Positions 25,501-33,273 of a stretch of DNA of 64,000 bases are shown here, one piece after another. The notes under the pieces are model-generated. The model made no database searches. It saw nothing but the letters and a program-made list of their open reading frames with translations, and was not told the origin of the DNA. The DNA comes from Streptomyces caeruleatus (lineage in GTDB: Bacteria > Actinomycetota > Actinomycetes > Streptomycetales > Streptomycetaceae): the NCBI RefSeq assembly GCF_001514235.1, contig NZ_KQ948932.1, positions 364,027 through 428,026 on the forward strand, given 5' to 3'. Numbering within the stretch: the stretch's first letter is position 1; every line of letters starts with the position of its first letter. A program made the position numbers and the translations under genes.

Positions 25501-25851
25501 GCGAGCTGGACCTTCCGCTCCAAGAAGCCGTCCACCGAGCAGGCGGTGCTCCCGGCCTCCACAGTCCGCTTCCACGCGAAGACGGGCCTGGACAGCCGGG
25601 TCGAGGCCGACAGGAAGGTGACGTTCCCGGTCACCGTCGAGGGCGCGGCGGCGGGCAGCAACCTGAAGTCGCTGCACGTGTACGTGTCGTACGACTACGG
25701 CCAGACCTGGAAGAAACTCGACGTCAGGAACGGCAGGATCACCGTGAAGAACCCGGCGAAGGGGAAGGCCGTCTCCTTCCACGCCAAGATCGCCGACAAG
25801 AAGGGCAACAAGTCGACGATCTCGATCTACCACGCGTATTACGGGAAATAG
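22540..25851 (+). CDS. Secreted subtilisin-like serine protease (S8) with large C-terminal region
   Basis: 1103 residues, exported. The TTG start is preceded by AAGGGGG. Signal peptide about 1-31 (ending SPASA-E), a pro-region to about 200, then the S8 domain (about 215-480): Asp228 (VLDTGVDATHPDL), His260 (GHGTHVA), Asn356 (AAGNAG) and Ser437 (GTSMATPHVAGAA). The remaining 600 residues are beta-rich and include Fn3- or Ig-like stretches (about 500-600 and 985-1100). The family is common in streptomycetes and digests proteins outside the cell. A strong hairpin follows the gene. Confidence 0.95.
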   Translation: MRRQLKSVCAASVAMAAAVALASGMTSPASAEPEQSASGTAHSPASPHRVTLITGDRVAVDSKGRVVGLERAKGRGHIPVQIREIRGHTLVIPADAARLVAAGKLDQRLFDLTELTRSAIRTSQAKGLKVIVGYKGAATGAKADVRDAGKLRRTLTSLNADAVQTSQRDTPDLWDALTNGDRTASGIAHVWLDGVRKASLDTSVAQIGAPKAWSAGYDGKGVKIAVLDTGVDATHPDLKDQVVAAKNFTPAATAQDKYGHGTHVASIAAGTGVKSGGKYKGVAPGADLISGKVLDDDGFGDDSGILAGMEWAAEQGAQVVNMSLGGADTPETDPLEAAVNKLSAEKGILFAIAAGNAGPESLGSPGSAEAALTVGAVDDKDVLAPWSSTGPRLGDGAVKPDVTAPGVAITAASAKGSLIEQEVGENPPGYLTIEGTSMATPHVAGAAAILKQQHPDWTYAELKGALTGSAKGGKYTPFQQGSGRIQVDRAIKQTVIAEPASVSFGVQQWPHTDDKPDTRKLTYRNFGTQDVTLALAVTATDPKGRPAPEGYFKLGAAKVTVPAGKEAAVDLTVNTRLGGTLDGAYSAYVTATGGGQSVRTAAAVQREVESYDVTVKHIGRDGKPASEYDTTLFGYSGLATNLDQKVPVTESGITKLRLPRGSYLLNAYVDKDPESFEGGLDWLVQPKLDLTGNTSVTIDARTTRAADITVPDARAKQVAAGGDYFYDPAGIGLGISVDTFANLRMAHVGPAVASGLSQTWNGQWTKGADTEYNVATVARVKKIQGDKVRHFKASELAKVKNGLGAAAPGKTGGLLTAGSFPDGGIVSDPVEQKLPGTRTVYLSTSDKIQWSFDFEQYAGRDADGLPVIDASYSLGESRTYKAGQSYSNTFNTAVFGPRVDKEYGLFREGNDIYGQLPVFADAGKHAGSSVFTSATTSLYRNGTKIGSYDDTVFGGGTFKVPAGDAEYRLTTSVKRSVKVAAASTRIDASWTFRSKKPSTEQAVLPASTVRFHAKTGLDSRVEADRKVTFPVTVEGAAAGSNLKSLHVYVSYDYGQTWKKLDVRNGRITVKNPAKGKAVSFHAKIADKKGNKSTISIYHAYYGK

Positions 25852-25860
25852 GCCGTCAGC

Positions 25861-25897
25861 GAACGCCCGCCGGAAGTGCAGCTTCCGGCGGGCGTTC
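25861..25897 (+). terminator. Strong terminator after the subtilase gene
   Basis: 16-bp perfect stem GAACGCCCGCCGGAAG with its complement, 5-nt loop TGCAG, followed by GTGTTT. It ends 16 bp before the next gene's ATG. Confidence 0.85.
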
Positions 25898-25913
25898 GTG
25901 TTTCCGTGAGGCC

Positions 25914-26684
25914 ATGACGGCTCACACGGTGGAATACATCCGGTACCGCATTCCCGAGCAGCAGTCGGCGGAGTTCCTCGCCGCCTACACCCGCGCCGCG
26001 GCCCAGCTGGCCGCGTCCCCGCACTGTGTCGACTACGAACTCGCACGCTGCGAGGACGACTTCGAGCACTACGTCCTGCGCATCACCTGGACCTCGACGC
26101 GGGACCACATGGAGGGCTTCCGGGAGTCGGAGCTGTTTCCCGACTTCCTCGCCGAGATCCGGCCCTACCTCCCGTACATCCAGGAGATGCGGCACTACAA
26201 GCCGACGACGGTCCGCGGCGCGGGCGCGTCGGTGCCGTCGCTGTACGCCTGGGCGGGCGGCGGGGCGGCCTTCGACCGTCTGACCTCGGTGTTCTACGAC
26301 AAGGTCCGCAAGGACGACCTCCTGGCGCCGCTCTTCGCCGACCTGGACCCCGCCCACGCGGAACACGTGGCCCGCTGGCTCGGCGAGGTCTTCGGCGGCC
26401 CGCCCGGCTACTCCGAGACACAGGGCGGGCACGGCCACATGGTCGCCCGGCACATGGGCCGCGGCATCACCGAGCGCCAGCGACGCCGCTGGGTCGACCT
26501 CATCCAGGACGCGGCGGACGAGGCGGGGCTGCCGACGGACGCGGAGTTCCGCTCGGCGTTCCTGGCGTATGTGGAGTGGGGCACGCGGCTGGCCGTGTAC
26601 TTCTCGGGGCCGGACGCGGTGCCGCCGGCGGAGCAGCCGGTGCCGCGGTGGAACTGGGGGGCGGCGCCGCCGTACCAGGGGTGA
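25914..26684 (+). CDS. Antibiotic-biosynthesis-monooxygenase / truncated haemoglobin fusion
   Basis: 256 residues. Residues 1-95 form an ABM-type ferredoxin-like domain (VEYIRYRIPEQQSAEFLAAY ... FEHYVLRITWTS). Residues about 105-250 form a group II truncated haemoglobin: FYDKVRKDDLLAPLF, a GGHGHMVARH helix with probable haem ligand His180, then ERQRRRWVDLI. A chimera of this type has been described from S. avermitilis. The haem domain may bind O2 or NO and feed the ABM domain; the true reaction is unknown. It has no partner gene on the same strand nearby. Confidence 0.9.
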   Translation: MTAHTVEYIRYRIPEQQSAEFLAAYTRAAAQLAASPHCVDYELARCEDDFEHYVLRITWTSTRDHMEGFRESELFPDFLAEIRPYLPYIQEMRHYKPTTVRGAGASVPSLYAWAGGGAAFDRLTSVFYDKVRKDDLLAPLFADLDPAHAEHVARWLGEVFGGPPGYSETQGGHGHMVARHMGRGITERQRRRWVDLIQDAADEAGLPTDAEFRSAFLAYVEWGTRLAVYFSGPDAVPPAEQPVPRWNWGAAPPYQG

Positions 26685-26705
26685 CGTCCAGGGGTTGCGA
26701 GGGTG

Positions 26706-27089
26706 TCAGCCGCCACTGCCGTACGGCCTGGTGAGGATCTCCAGGTTGTGGCCGTTCGGGTCCTCGAAGTAGGCGCCGCGGCCGCCGTCGTTGTGGTTGA
26801 TCTCGCCGGCGCGGCGGTGGTACGGGTCGGCCCAGTACGTCAGACCGGCCTCCCGGATCCGGCCGAAGATCGTGTCGAAGTCGTCCTCCGAGACCAGGAA
26901 CGCGTAGTGCTGCGGCGTGATGGCGTCGGGGGAGTCCGCGTAGTCCAGGGTCACACCGTTCGGGATCTCGACCGGGATGAACGGGCCGTACTGCGGGCTC
27001 ACCTCCAGGCCCAGGATGCCGGCGAGAAACCGGGCCGAGGCCTGCTTGTCGTGCGCGGCGACGATGGTGTGGTTGAGCCGGACGGTCAT
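26706..27089 (-). CDS. VOC/glyoxalase-superfamily protein
   Basis: 127 residues from ATG 27089, with GAGGAGG upstream. Single VOC domain of two beta-alpha-beta-beta-beta units: LNHTIVAAHDKQASARFLAG, then QHYAFLVSEDDFD and the C-terminal GRGAYFEDPNGHNLEILT. Probable metal ligands are His7, His61 and Glu117. Members include glyoxalases, ring-cleavage dioxygenases and resistance proteins; the substrate cannot be told. It stands alone between a convergent gene and a divergent iron operon. Confidence 0.88.
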   Translation of the reverse strand: MTVRLNHTIVAAHDKQASARFLAGILGLEVSPQYGPFIPVEIPNGVTLDYADSPDAITPQHYAFLVSEDDFDTIFGRIREAGLTYWADPYHRRAGEINHNDGGRGAYFEDPNGHNLEILTRPYGSGG

Positions 27090-27246
27090 CGGGGCTGCCT
27101 CCTCGTGTGCACGGTTCGGACGGGCTCCTGATCCCACGCTAGGCAAGGGCCGTGGTGCGGCGCATCGGTCCTGGGTCGGGGGTGGTTCTACTGCCGCGGT
27201 ACTCGGCCTCCCCGGAGTCGCGCGTTCCGCATGAGCCCGGCCGGGA

Positions 27247-27265
27247 TAAGGTAAGGCTCGCCTTA
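27247..27265. promoter_or_regulatory. Iron box (DmdR1/IdeR-type operator)
   Basis: TAAGGTAAGGCTCGCCTTA, 19 bp, an imperfect palindrome close to the DmdR/IdeR consensus TTAGGTTAGGCTNNCCTAA. It lies 27 bp before the substrate-binding protein start, so iron would repress the importer operon. Confidence 0.8.
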
Positions 27266-27291
27266 GTGGTCGTGATCGGGTGGGAGCAGTG

Positions 27292-28362
27292 GTGCGTGCA
27301 GGCATGCGTGCAGTCGGAATGAGGGCCGTCCTGGCCACGGCCGTCGTCGGAGGGCTGCTCGCCGGCTGTTCGGCCGCGTCGGACGGCGGGGGCGGCGGCA
27401 CCGCGAAGGAGGACGGCTCGCGCAGCCAGGTGATCGGCGCCGCCGAGGGCGACGGACCCTCCGCCGCGCCCAGCGCCCTCGCCGACGGCATGGGCGCCGA
27501 CACCGACAAGGACGGCTTCTTCCCGCGCACCGTCAAGCACTTCCAGGGCCGTACGACCCTCAAGGCCGCACCCGAGAAGATCGCCGTCCTCAGCACCGGA
27601 CAGCTCGACGACCTGCTCTCCCTGGGCATCGTCCCCACGGCCACGACCCGCGCCGACAACGCCGGGCTCGTGCCGGACTACCTCGCCGACGCCTACCCCG
27701 AGGACAAGGCGCGGCTCGCCGGGATGACCGACGCGGGCACCCGGCAGGCGCCCAACCTCGAATCGCTGGCCGCCGCGGCGCCCGACCTGATCCTCGCCAA
27801 CGACTCGCTCGGCGACCTCTACCCCAAGCTGTCGAAGATCGCGCCCACCGTGATCACCGCCGGCAACGGCGTCAACTGGAAGCGCGACCTGCTGCTCGTC
27901 GGCGAGGCCGTCGGCAAGGGGCAGCAGGCGCGGAAACTGCTGGACGACATCGTCGCCGACGCGGGGAAGCAGGGGCAGGCCGTCGAAGGGGACCCCGCCG
28001 TCTCCATGGTGCGGTTCACACCGGACCGGACCCGGATGTTCGGCGTCTCGTCCTTCACCGGGTCCATCGCCGTGGACATGGGGCTGAAGCGGCCCGAGTC
28101 CCAGCGGTTCCACGCCATTTCCGAGGACATCGGACCCGAGAGCGTCGACACCGCCGACGGCGACTGGATCTTCTACTCCGTGCAGGGGGACGCGGCGAAG
28201 ACCGATGCGGCGAGCGTCGTCGCCGGGCCGCTGTGGAAGTCGATGAAGGCGGTCAAGGCCGGGCACGCCGTGCGGGTGGACGACGACCCGTGGTACCTCA
28301 ACGCCGGTCCGACCGCCGCACGCCTGGTGATACGACAGCTCGCCGAGCACATCGGCAAGTGA
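27292..28362 (+). CDS. Iron-siderophore ABC transporter substrate-binding lipoprotein
   Basis: 356 residues from GTG 27292 (GGGAG five bases before; in-frame GTG 27280 and ATG 27304 are alternatives). Signal peptide with lipobox LLAGCS, so it is a membrane-anchored lipoprotein. The mature protein is a FepB/FecB-type binding protein: KIAVLSTGQLDDLLSLGI, APDLILANDSLGDLY, and DPWYLNAGPTAARLVI at the end. It should capture a ferric siderophore. An iron box lies upstream, and its stop overlaps the next gene's GTG. Confidence 0.92.
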   Translation: MRAGMRAVGMRAVLATAVVGGLLAGCSAASDGGGGGTAKEDGSRSQVIGAAEGDGPSAAPSALADGMGADTDKDGFFPRTVKHFQGRTTLKAAPEKIAVLSTGQLDDLLSLGIVPTATTRADNAGLVPDYLADAYPEDKARLAGMTDAGTRQAPNLESLAAAAPDLILANDSLGDLYPKLSKIAPTVITAGNGVNWKRDLLLVGEAVGKGQQARKLLDDIVADAGKQGQAVEGDPAVSMVRFTPDRTRMFGVSSFTGSIAVDMGLKRPESQRFHAISEDIGPESVDTADGDWIFYSVQGDAAKTDAASVVAGPLWKSMKAVKAGHAVRVDDDPWYLNAGPTAARLVIRQLAEHIGK

Positions 28363-29345
28363 GGTCCCCTCTGGCCTTCGCGGCAGCCGGTCTCGCGGTG
28401 GCCGCCGCGGCCGTGCTCAGCCTCGCCGTCGGCACCCGCGCGGTGCCGCCGTCCGCCGTGCTCGACGCCCTGCTGCACGGCGGCGGTTCACCGGACGCGC
28501 TCGTCGTGCGGTCGCTGCGGCTGCCGCGCACCGAGGTGGGGCTCGCGGCCGGCGCCGCGCTCGGGACGGCCGGGGCCGCGCTCCAGGCCGTCACCCGCAA
28601 CCCGCTCGCCGACCCCGGCATCCTCGGGCTGAGCCAGGGAGCCGCGGCCGGCGTCGTCCTCGCCATCGCCTTCGGCCTCGCGAACGGCTTCGGCGGCTAC
28701 GTCTGGTACGCCTTCGCCGGTGCCGTCGTCGCCGCGTGTCTCGTGTACGGCATCGCGGCCCGGGGGCGGGGCGGCGCGTCGCCGGTGAAGCTGGCCCTCG
28801 CGGGGACCGCGCTGTCGGCGATGACGGCCGGCGCCACGACGGTCGTCCTGACCTCCAGCTCGGCCACGCTCGACCAGTTCCGGTTCTGGCAGGTCGGGGC
28901 GCTCAGCGGACGGGACGCGGACACGGTCGTACGCATGCTGCCGTTCCTCCTGGTCGGGGCCGCCCTGGTGCTGGCCTGCGCCCGGGGGCTGGACGCGCTG
29001 GCGCTGGGCGACGAGACGGCTCGGGCGCTGGGGCACCGGGTGTCGGTGGTGCGGGGCGTCGCGGCGACCGGGGCGACCCTGCTGACCGCCGCCGCGGTGG
29101 CCGCGGCCGGGCCGGTGGCGTTCGTGGGGCTGGCGGTGCCGCATCTCGCCCGCCGGCTGGTGCGCGGCGGGTACCCGGCGGTGCTGCCGCTGTCCGGGCT
29201 GCTGGGCGCCGCGCTGCTGCTGGGCGCCGATGTGGTGGGACGCGTGGTGCGGGCGCCGGCGGAGGTGCCGGCCGGGGTGATGACGGCGTTGGTGGGGGTG
29301 CCGGCGCTGGTGGTGCTGGTACGGAGGAAAGGGGCGGTCTCTTGA
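28359..29345 (+). CDS. FecCD-type iron-siderophore ABC permease (first)
   Basis: 328 residues from GTG 28359, coupled by GTGA to the binding-protein gene. About nine to ten transmembrane helices. Seen: LRLPRTEVGLAAGAALGTAG, TRNPLADPGILGLSQGA (the FecCD signature) and the coupling segment GDETARALGH, GPVAFVGLAVPHLARRL. It forms the membrane channel with the next gene product. Confidence 0.93.
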   Translation: MRSPLAFAAAGLAVAAAAVLSLAVGTRAVPPSAVLDALLHGGGSPDALVVRSLRLPRTEVGLAAGAALGTAGAALQAVTRNPLADPGILGLSQGAAAGVVLAIAFGLANGFGGYVWYAFAGAVVAACLVYGIAARGRGGASPVKLALAGTALSAMTAGATTVVLTSSSATLDQFRFWQVGALSGRDADTVVRMLPFLLVGAALVLACARGLDALALGDETARALGHRVSVVRGVAATGATLLTAAAVAAAGPVAFVGLAVPHLARRLVRGGYPAVLPLSGLLGAALLLGADVVGRVVRAPAEVPAGVMTALVGVPALVVLVRRKGAVS

Positions 29346-30376
29346 GGACCGGCACGACCCTTCTGCGCCCCCACCCCCGCGTCTCCCTCCTCCTCCACCG
29401 CCGTTCCGCCGCCGTGGCCCTCGTCCTCCTGGGGATCCTCGTCGCCGTGGCGCTGACCTCGGCCTGTGCCGGCCAGACGTACCTCCCGCCCGCCGAGGTC
29501 TGGCGCACCCTGCGCACCGGATCCGGCCCGTACGACCTCGTCGTCAACGAACTGCGCGTCCCCCGGATCGCCGTCGGCGCCCTCGTCGGTGCCGCGCTCG
29601 GGCTGGCCGGGGCGCTGGTGCAGACCGTCACCCGGAACCCGCTGGCCAGCCCCGACGTCATCGGCGTCGGACACGGGGCCGCCGCCGCGACCGTGCTCGC
29701 CCTGGCGACCGGCGTCGGCAGCTCGCCGGGTGCCCTCCCCGTCGTGTCCGTGCTCGGCGGGCTCTGCGCGGCCGCCCTCGTCTACGTACTGGCCTGGCGG
29801 CGCGGAATGCAGCCGAGCCGCCTCGTGCTCACCGGCGTCGGCATCGGCGTCGCGCTGTCGGCCGTGGTGCAGCTCTATCTCACCGACAGCGAGCTGGAGG
29901 CCGCCGAGCAGGTCAAGCTGTGGCTGACCGGAAGCCTCAACGGCCGCGGCTGGGAGCAGGCGGGGCCGCCCGCCGTCGTACTGGGTCTCTCCCTGCCCGC
30001 CCTGGTGTGGGCGAGCCGGGCGCTGCGGTCCCTCGCGCTCGATCCCGAGACCGCGGCCGGGCTCGGCGTACGGGTCGACCGGGTCCGGCTCGGGCTCACC
30101 GTCCTCGGCGTCGTCCTCGCCGCCACGGCGACCGGCGCCGCCGGACCGATCGGGTTCGTGGCGCTCACCGCGCCGCAGCTGGCCCGACGGCTCACCCGTA
30201 CGCCCCAACTGCCGCTCCTCAACGCCGCGTTGACGGGCGCGGTCGTCCTGGTCGCCGCCGATCTCGTGGCCCGGACCCTGCTGCCCCCGCTGGAGATCCC
30301 GGTCGGCGCGCTCACCGCGCTGGTCGGCGGGCCGTATCTGCTGTGGCTGCTGGGGCGGCGTACGGCGACACGCTGA
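29342..30376 (+). CDS. FecCD-type iron-siderophore ABC permease (second)
   Basis: 344 residues from TTG 29342, overlapping the previous stop (TTGA). A full FecCD permease: LRVPRIAVGALVGAALGLAG, TRNPLASPDVIGVGHGA, DPETAAGLGVRVD (coupling helix) and GPIGFVALTAPQLARRL. No ATPase gene follows: the next gene is an alcohol dehydrogenase on the other strand, so the importer must borrow an ATPase encoded elsewhere. A 13-bp hairpin begins at the stop. Confidence 0.93.
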   Translation: MRTGTTLLRPHPRVSLLLHRRSAAVALVLLGILVAVALTSACAGQTYLPPAEVWRTLRTGSGPYDLVVNELRVPRIAVGALVGAALGLAGALVQTVTRNPLASPDVIGVGHGAAAATVLALATGVGSSPGALPVVSVLGGLCAAALVYVLAWRRGMQPSRLVLTGVGIGVALSAVVQLYLTDSELEAAEQVKLWLTGSLNGRGWEQAGPPAVVLGLSLPALVWASRALRSLALDPETAAGLGVRVDRVRLGLTVLGVVLAATATGAAGPIGFVALTAPQLARRLTRTPQLPLLNAALTGAVVLVAADLVARTLLPPLEIPVGALTALVGGPYLLWLLGRRTATR

Positions 30377-30407
30377 GGGCCCCGGAGCAGTGCGGCTCCG
30401 GGGCCCT
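30376..30407. terminator. Bidirectional terminator between the permease and alcohol dehydrogenase genes
   Basis: 13-bp perfect stem AGGGCCCCGGAGC/GCTCCGGGGCCCT with a 6-nt loop, between convergent genes. Confidence 0.8.
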
Positions 30408-30424
30408 CGGGCAGCGGCGGGACG

Positions 30425-31465
30425 TCAGATCGTCGCCGTGTCGATCACGAACCGGTAGCGCACGTCGCTGTTCTGCACACGCTCGTACGCCTCGTTGATC
30501 TGGTCGGCGTTGATCAGCTCGATCTCGGCGCCGAAGCCGTGCTCGGCGCAGAAGTCCAGCATCTCCTGGGTCTCGGCGATGCCGCCGATCGCCGAGCCGG
30601 CGAGGGTCTTGTTGCCGCCGATCAGCGAGAACAGGTTCAGGGCGATGGGCTCCTCCGGGGCGCCCACGTTCACCAGGGCGCCGCCCGTCCTCAGCAGGCT
30701 GAGGTAGGCGCCGAAGTCCAGCGGCGCGGACACCGTGGACAGGATCAGGTCGAAGGAGCCGGCGAGCTCCTTGAACGTCTTCGGGTCACTGGTCGCGTAG
30801 TAGTGGTCGGCGCCCAGCTTCAGGCCGTCGTCCTTCTTGCGCAGCGACTGGGAGAGGACGGTGACCTCGGCGCCCAGCGCGTGCGCGATCTTCACGCCCA
30901 TGTGCCCGAGCCCGCCCAGGCCGATCACGGCGACCTTCTTGCCCGGGCCCGCTCCCCAGTGCTTCAGCGGCGAGTACGTGGTGATGCCCGCGCACAGCAG
31001 CGGTGCGGCGACGTCCAGGGACAGGCCGTCGGGGATGCGGACGACGAAGTTCTCGTCGACGACGACCTTCTGCGAGTAGCCGCCGTAGGTGATCTCGCCG
31101 TCCTTGCCGACGGCGTTGTACGTGCCGACGGAACCGCCGGTGCAGTGCTGCTCCGCGCCGGCCTTGCAGTTGTCGCACTCACGGCAGGAGTCGACCAGGC
31201 AGCCGACGCCCACGCGGTCGCCGACCTGGTACTTCGTGACGCCCGGGCCGACCTCGGAGACGACGCCCGCGATCTCGTGGCCGGGGACCATCGGGAAGGT
31301 GGCCTGGCCCCAGCCCTCCTGGGCCTGGTGGATGTCGGAGTGGCAGATGCCCGCGAACTTGATGTCGATCAGCACGTCGTGCTCGCGGACGGCACGGCGC
31401 TCGATGGTGGTGCGCTCCAGCGGAGCCTTGGCGGCGGGTGCGGCGTACGCAGCGACAGTGGTCAT
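30425..31465 (-). CDS. Zinc-dependent NAD(P)-alcohol dehydrogenase (YahK/CAD type)
   Basis: 346 residues, full-length medium-chain dehydrogenase. Catalytic zinc site CHSDIHQ (Cys41) and GHE; structural zinc loop CRECDNCKAGAEQHC; Rossmann motif GLGGLGHMGVKIA, followed by TVLSQSLRKKDD at the cofactor-selecting position. The family reduces aldehydes such as cinnamaldehyde or medium-chain aldehydes with NADPH. A divergent XRE-type regulator starts 172 bp away and may control it. Confidence 0.93.
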   Translation of the reverse strand: MTTVAAYAAPAAKAPLERTTIERRAVREHDVLIDIKFAGICHSDIHQAQEGWGQATFPMVPGHEIAGVVSEVGPGVTKYQVGDRVGVGCLVDSCRECDNCKAGAEQHCTGGSVGTYNAVGKDGEITYGGYSQKVVVDENFVVRIPDGLSLDVAAPLLCAGITTYSPLKHWGAGPGKKVAVIGLGGLGHMGVKIAHALGAEVTVLSQSLRKKDDGLKLGADHYYATSDPKTFKELAGSFDLILSTVSAPLDFGAYLSLLRTGGALVNVGAPEEPIALNLFSLIGGNKTLAGSAIGGIAETQEMLDFCAEHGFGAEIELINADQINEAYERVQNSDVRYRFVIDTATI

Positions 31466-31637
31466 GCCGGGGTTCTCCTAGCAGGGGGTGTTGCGCCCGG
31501 CTGCCTTCTGGCCTAGGCGCGGTGTCCAGCCTGCCTGGAGTTCGGGAAGCTACCCAGGCCACGGTTCTGCGTACGTTCGCCGGTCCTACCACTGGTGGGG
31601 TCAGGATCGTGGGCGTACGACCGGGAATACTTGAGGC

Positions 31638-32582
31638 ATGGACGAAACCCCCGAATCCGCATCCGGGCCCGCCGACACCGGTGCCGGCCTCGACCGGCGT
31701 GCCGAGCTCAGCGAGTTTCTGCGCACCCGGCGAGCCCGGCTGAAGCCGGAGGACGTCGGGATGCCGGACTTCGGGCGGCACCGCAGGGTGCCGGGGCTGC
31801 GACGCGAGGAGCTGGCGCAGCTGGCCGGGGTGTCCGTGGCGTACTACACCCGCCTGGAACAGGGCAACGGGCGGAACGTCTCGGCGGAGGTCCTTGACGC
31901 CATCGCCCGGGCGCTGCGGCTGAGCGACGCCGAGCACGCGCACCTCACGCACCTCGCGAAGCCGAAGCAGCACAAGAAGAGGCAGGTCGCGCGGCCCGAG
32001 CAGGTACGGCCGGCGCTGCGGCAGCTGCTGGCCTCGATCGACGGCGTGCCCGCGTACATCTCGGGCCGGCGCTCGGACATCCTCGCCTGGAACGGGATGG
32101 CGGCGGCGCTCTTCGGCGACTGGTCGGAGCTGCCGGCGCAGGAGCGGAACTGGGCGCGGCTGGTGTTCCTGCGGCCCGAGTACCGCGAGCTGTTCGTGGA
32201 GTGGGACCAAAAGGCGTCCGACATCGTCAGCTATCTGCGCATGGACGCGGGCTGCCACTCCGACGACCCGCGCCTGTCGGCCCTCGTCGGCGAACTCTCC
32301 CTCAAGAGCGAGGAGTTCCGCCGGCTGTGGGCCACACACGACGTCAAGGAGAAGACGTACGGCGTCAAGCACCTGCGGCATCCGCTGGTGGGCGAGCTGA
32401 CCTTGAACTTCGAGTCGTTCCGCCTCGGCGACGGCACGGAACAGGTCCTGATCACGCACCACGCGGAGCCGGGGTCGCCCTCGGCGGAGGCCTTGCGGCT
32501 GCTGGCCAGCTGGGGGGCCGACGCGACGAAGGCGGGCTCGGGGTCGGGGTCTGGGCCCGGCGTCGGGGCTTCGGGGGCGTAG
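31638..32582 (+). CDS. XRE-family regulator with MmyB-like ligand domain
   Basis: 314 residues. Helix-turn-helix at about 25-95 (LSEFLRTRRARLKPEDVG, RRVPGLRREELAQLAGVS, YYTRLEQGN); the C-terminal domain (about 120-290) is of the MmyB-like type: PAYISGRRSDILAWN, NWARLVFL, SYLRMDAG, and KHLRHPLVGELTLNFESF. Regulators of this class often control an adjacent, divergent oxidoreductase and respond to a lipid or aromatic ligand. The neighbour here is the alcohol dehydrogenase. A short Gly/Ser-rich tail follows. Confidence 0.92.
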   Translation: MDETPESASGPADTGAGLDRRAELSEFLRTRRARLKPEDVGMPDFGRHRRVPGLRREELAQLAGVSVAYYTRLEQGNGRNVSAEVLDAIARALRLSDAEHAHLTHLAKPKQHKKRQVARPEQVRPALRQLLASIDGVPAYISGRRSDILAWNGMAAALFGDWSELPAQERNWARLVFLRPEYRELFVEWDQKASDIVSYLRMDAGCHSDDPRLSALVGELSLKSEEFRRLWATHDVKEKTYGVKHLRHPLVGELTLNFESFRLGDGTEQVLITHHAEPGSPSAEALRLLASWGADATKAGSGSGSGPGVGASGA

Positions 32583-32613
32583 GTGTGAGGTGCGGCCCGC
32601 ACGAGCCGGCCGG

Positions 32614-32700
32614 GTGCAGGGGTGCAGGGGTGCAGGGGTGGACGGGTGCAGGGGTGCAGGGGTGCAGGGGTGCAGGGGTGCAGGGGTGCACGGGTGCCGG
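32614..32700. repeat. 8-bp tandem repeat array
   Basis: Eleven successive GTGCAGGG-type units, including two variants (GTGGACGG and GTGCACGG). It lies in the 126-bp gap between the regulator gene and the SRPBCC pseudogene. The unit length is not a multiple of three, so it does not code. It looks slippage-prone. Confidence 0.85.
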
Positions 32701-32708
32701 ACGTGCGG

Positions 32709-33173
32709 TCAGCGGCTGCGTCCCTCGACCGCCACGGCGACGTCGTCCAGGTCCCTCGCGACGGCTTTGCTCACCGCCCGGGCACCCACGCCGCCCAGAA
32801 CCTTGGCGAGCAGGCCCGTGACCCCGCCGGAGGCCACGCCGGTGAACGTCATCCGGACCGTCGTCGCCGTCGGACCGTCCGCCAGCAGCCGCCACTCCGA
32901 GACGTAGCGAGTGCCGTGCGACTCGGCCTCCACCACATAGCGCTCGGGCGGTTCGCAGGCCGTCACCCACATCTCCTCGGTGGCTTCCTTGCCGAACATG
33001 CGCCGCGTCTCCCGCCACCGCGTGCCGACGTCGAAGCCCCCGGCCGTGAGCACGTCGACGCGAGTGACCCCGCTGAGCAACCGCTCCATGCCCCGCAGAT
33101 CGGTCAAGGACTCCTACACGGGCCCCTGGCCTGCGGCGATGCGCCGCTCCACGACGACACTTCTGCTGGTCAT
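32709..33173 (-). pseudogene. SRPBCC/polyketide-cyclase-like gene broken by an in-frame amber codon
   Basis: Reading from ATG 33173 (or 33182), the frame gives MTSRSVVVERRIAA, then a TAG at 33114-33116 (codon 20), and continues in the same frame as ESLTDLRGMERLLSGV through to a normal end at 32709. Both sides belong to one SRPBCC protein of about 154 residues, and the stop falls where the family has Trp (PExVWxxLTD), so one base (TGG to TAG) explains it. TTG 33107 could restart translation and make a protein without its first strand. SRPBCC proteins bind hydrophobic ligands. A sequencing error is the alternative. Confidence 0.75.
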
Positions 33174-33273
33174 GCCCTCCATGAAAGCAGCCGGGGCCGC
33201 CCGCCGCCCGACGACCGGGCCTGGACCGGTGACCCGGTGCCGTTCCCGAACCGCGGCGGTGCGACGCCGTCGC

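Noticed and set aside
23629..26046. 805-codon open frame antisense to the subtilase
   Set aside because: Low-complexity Arg/Val/Gly/Asp translation with no domain; a GC-rich shadow of the S8 gene.
28697..30208. 503-codon antisense frame over the permease genes
   Set aside because: Repetitive Gly/Glu/Arg translation typical of a reversed membrane-protein gene.
32614..32700. CRISPR-like array
   Set aside because: Units are 8 bp and contiguous with no spacers; a simple tandem repeat.
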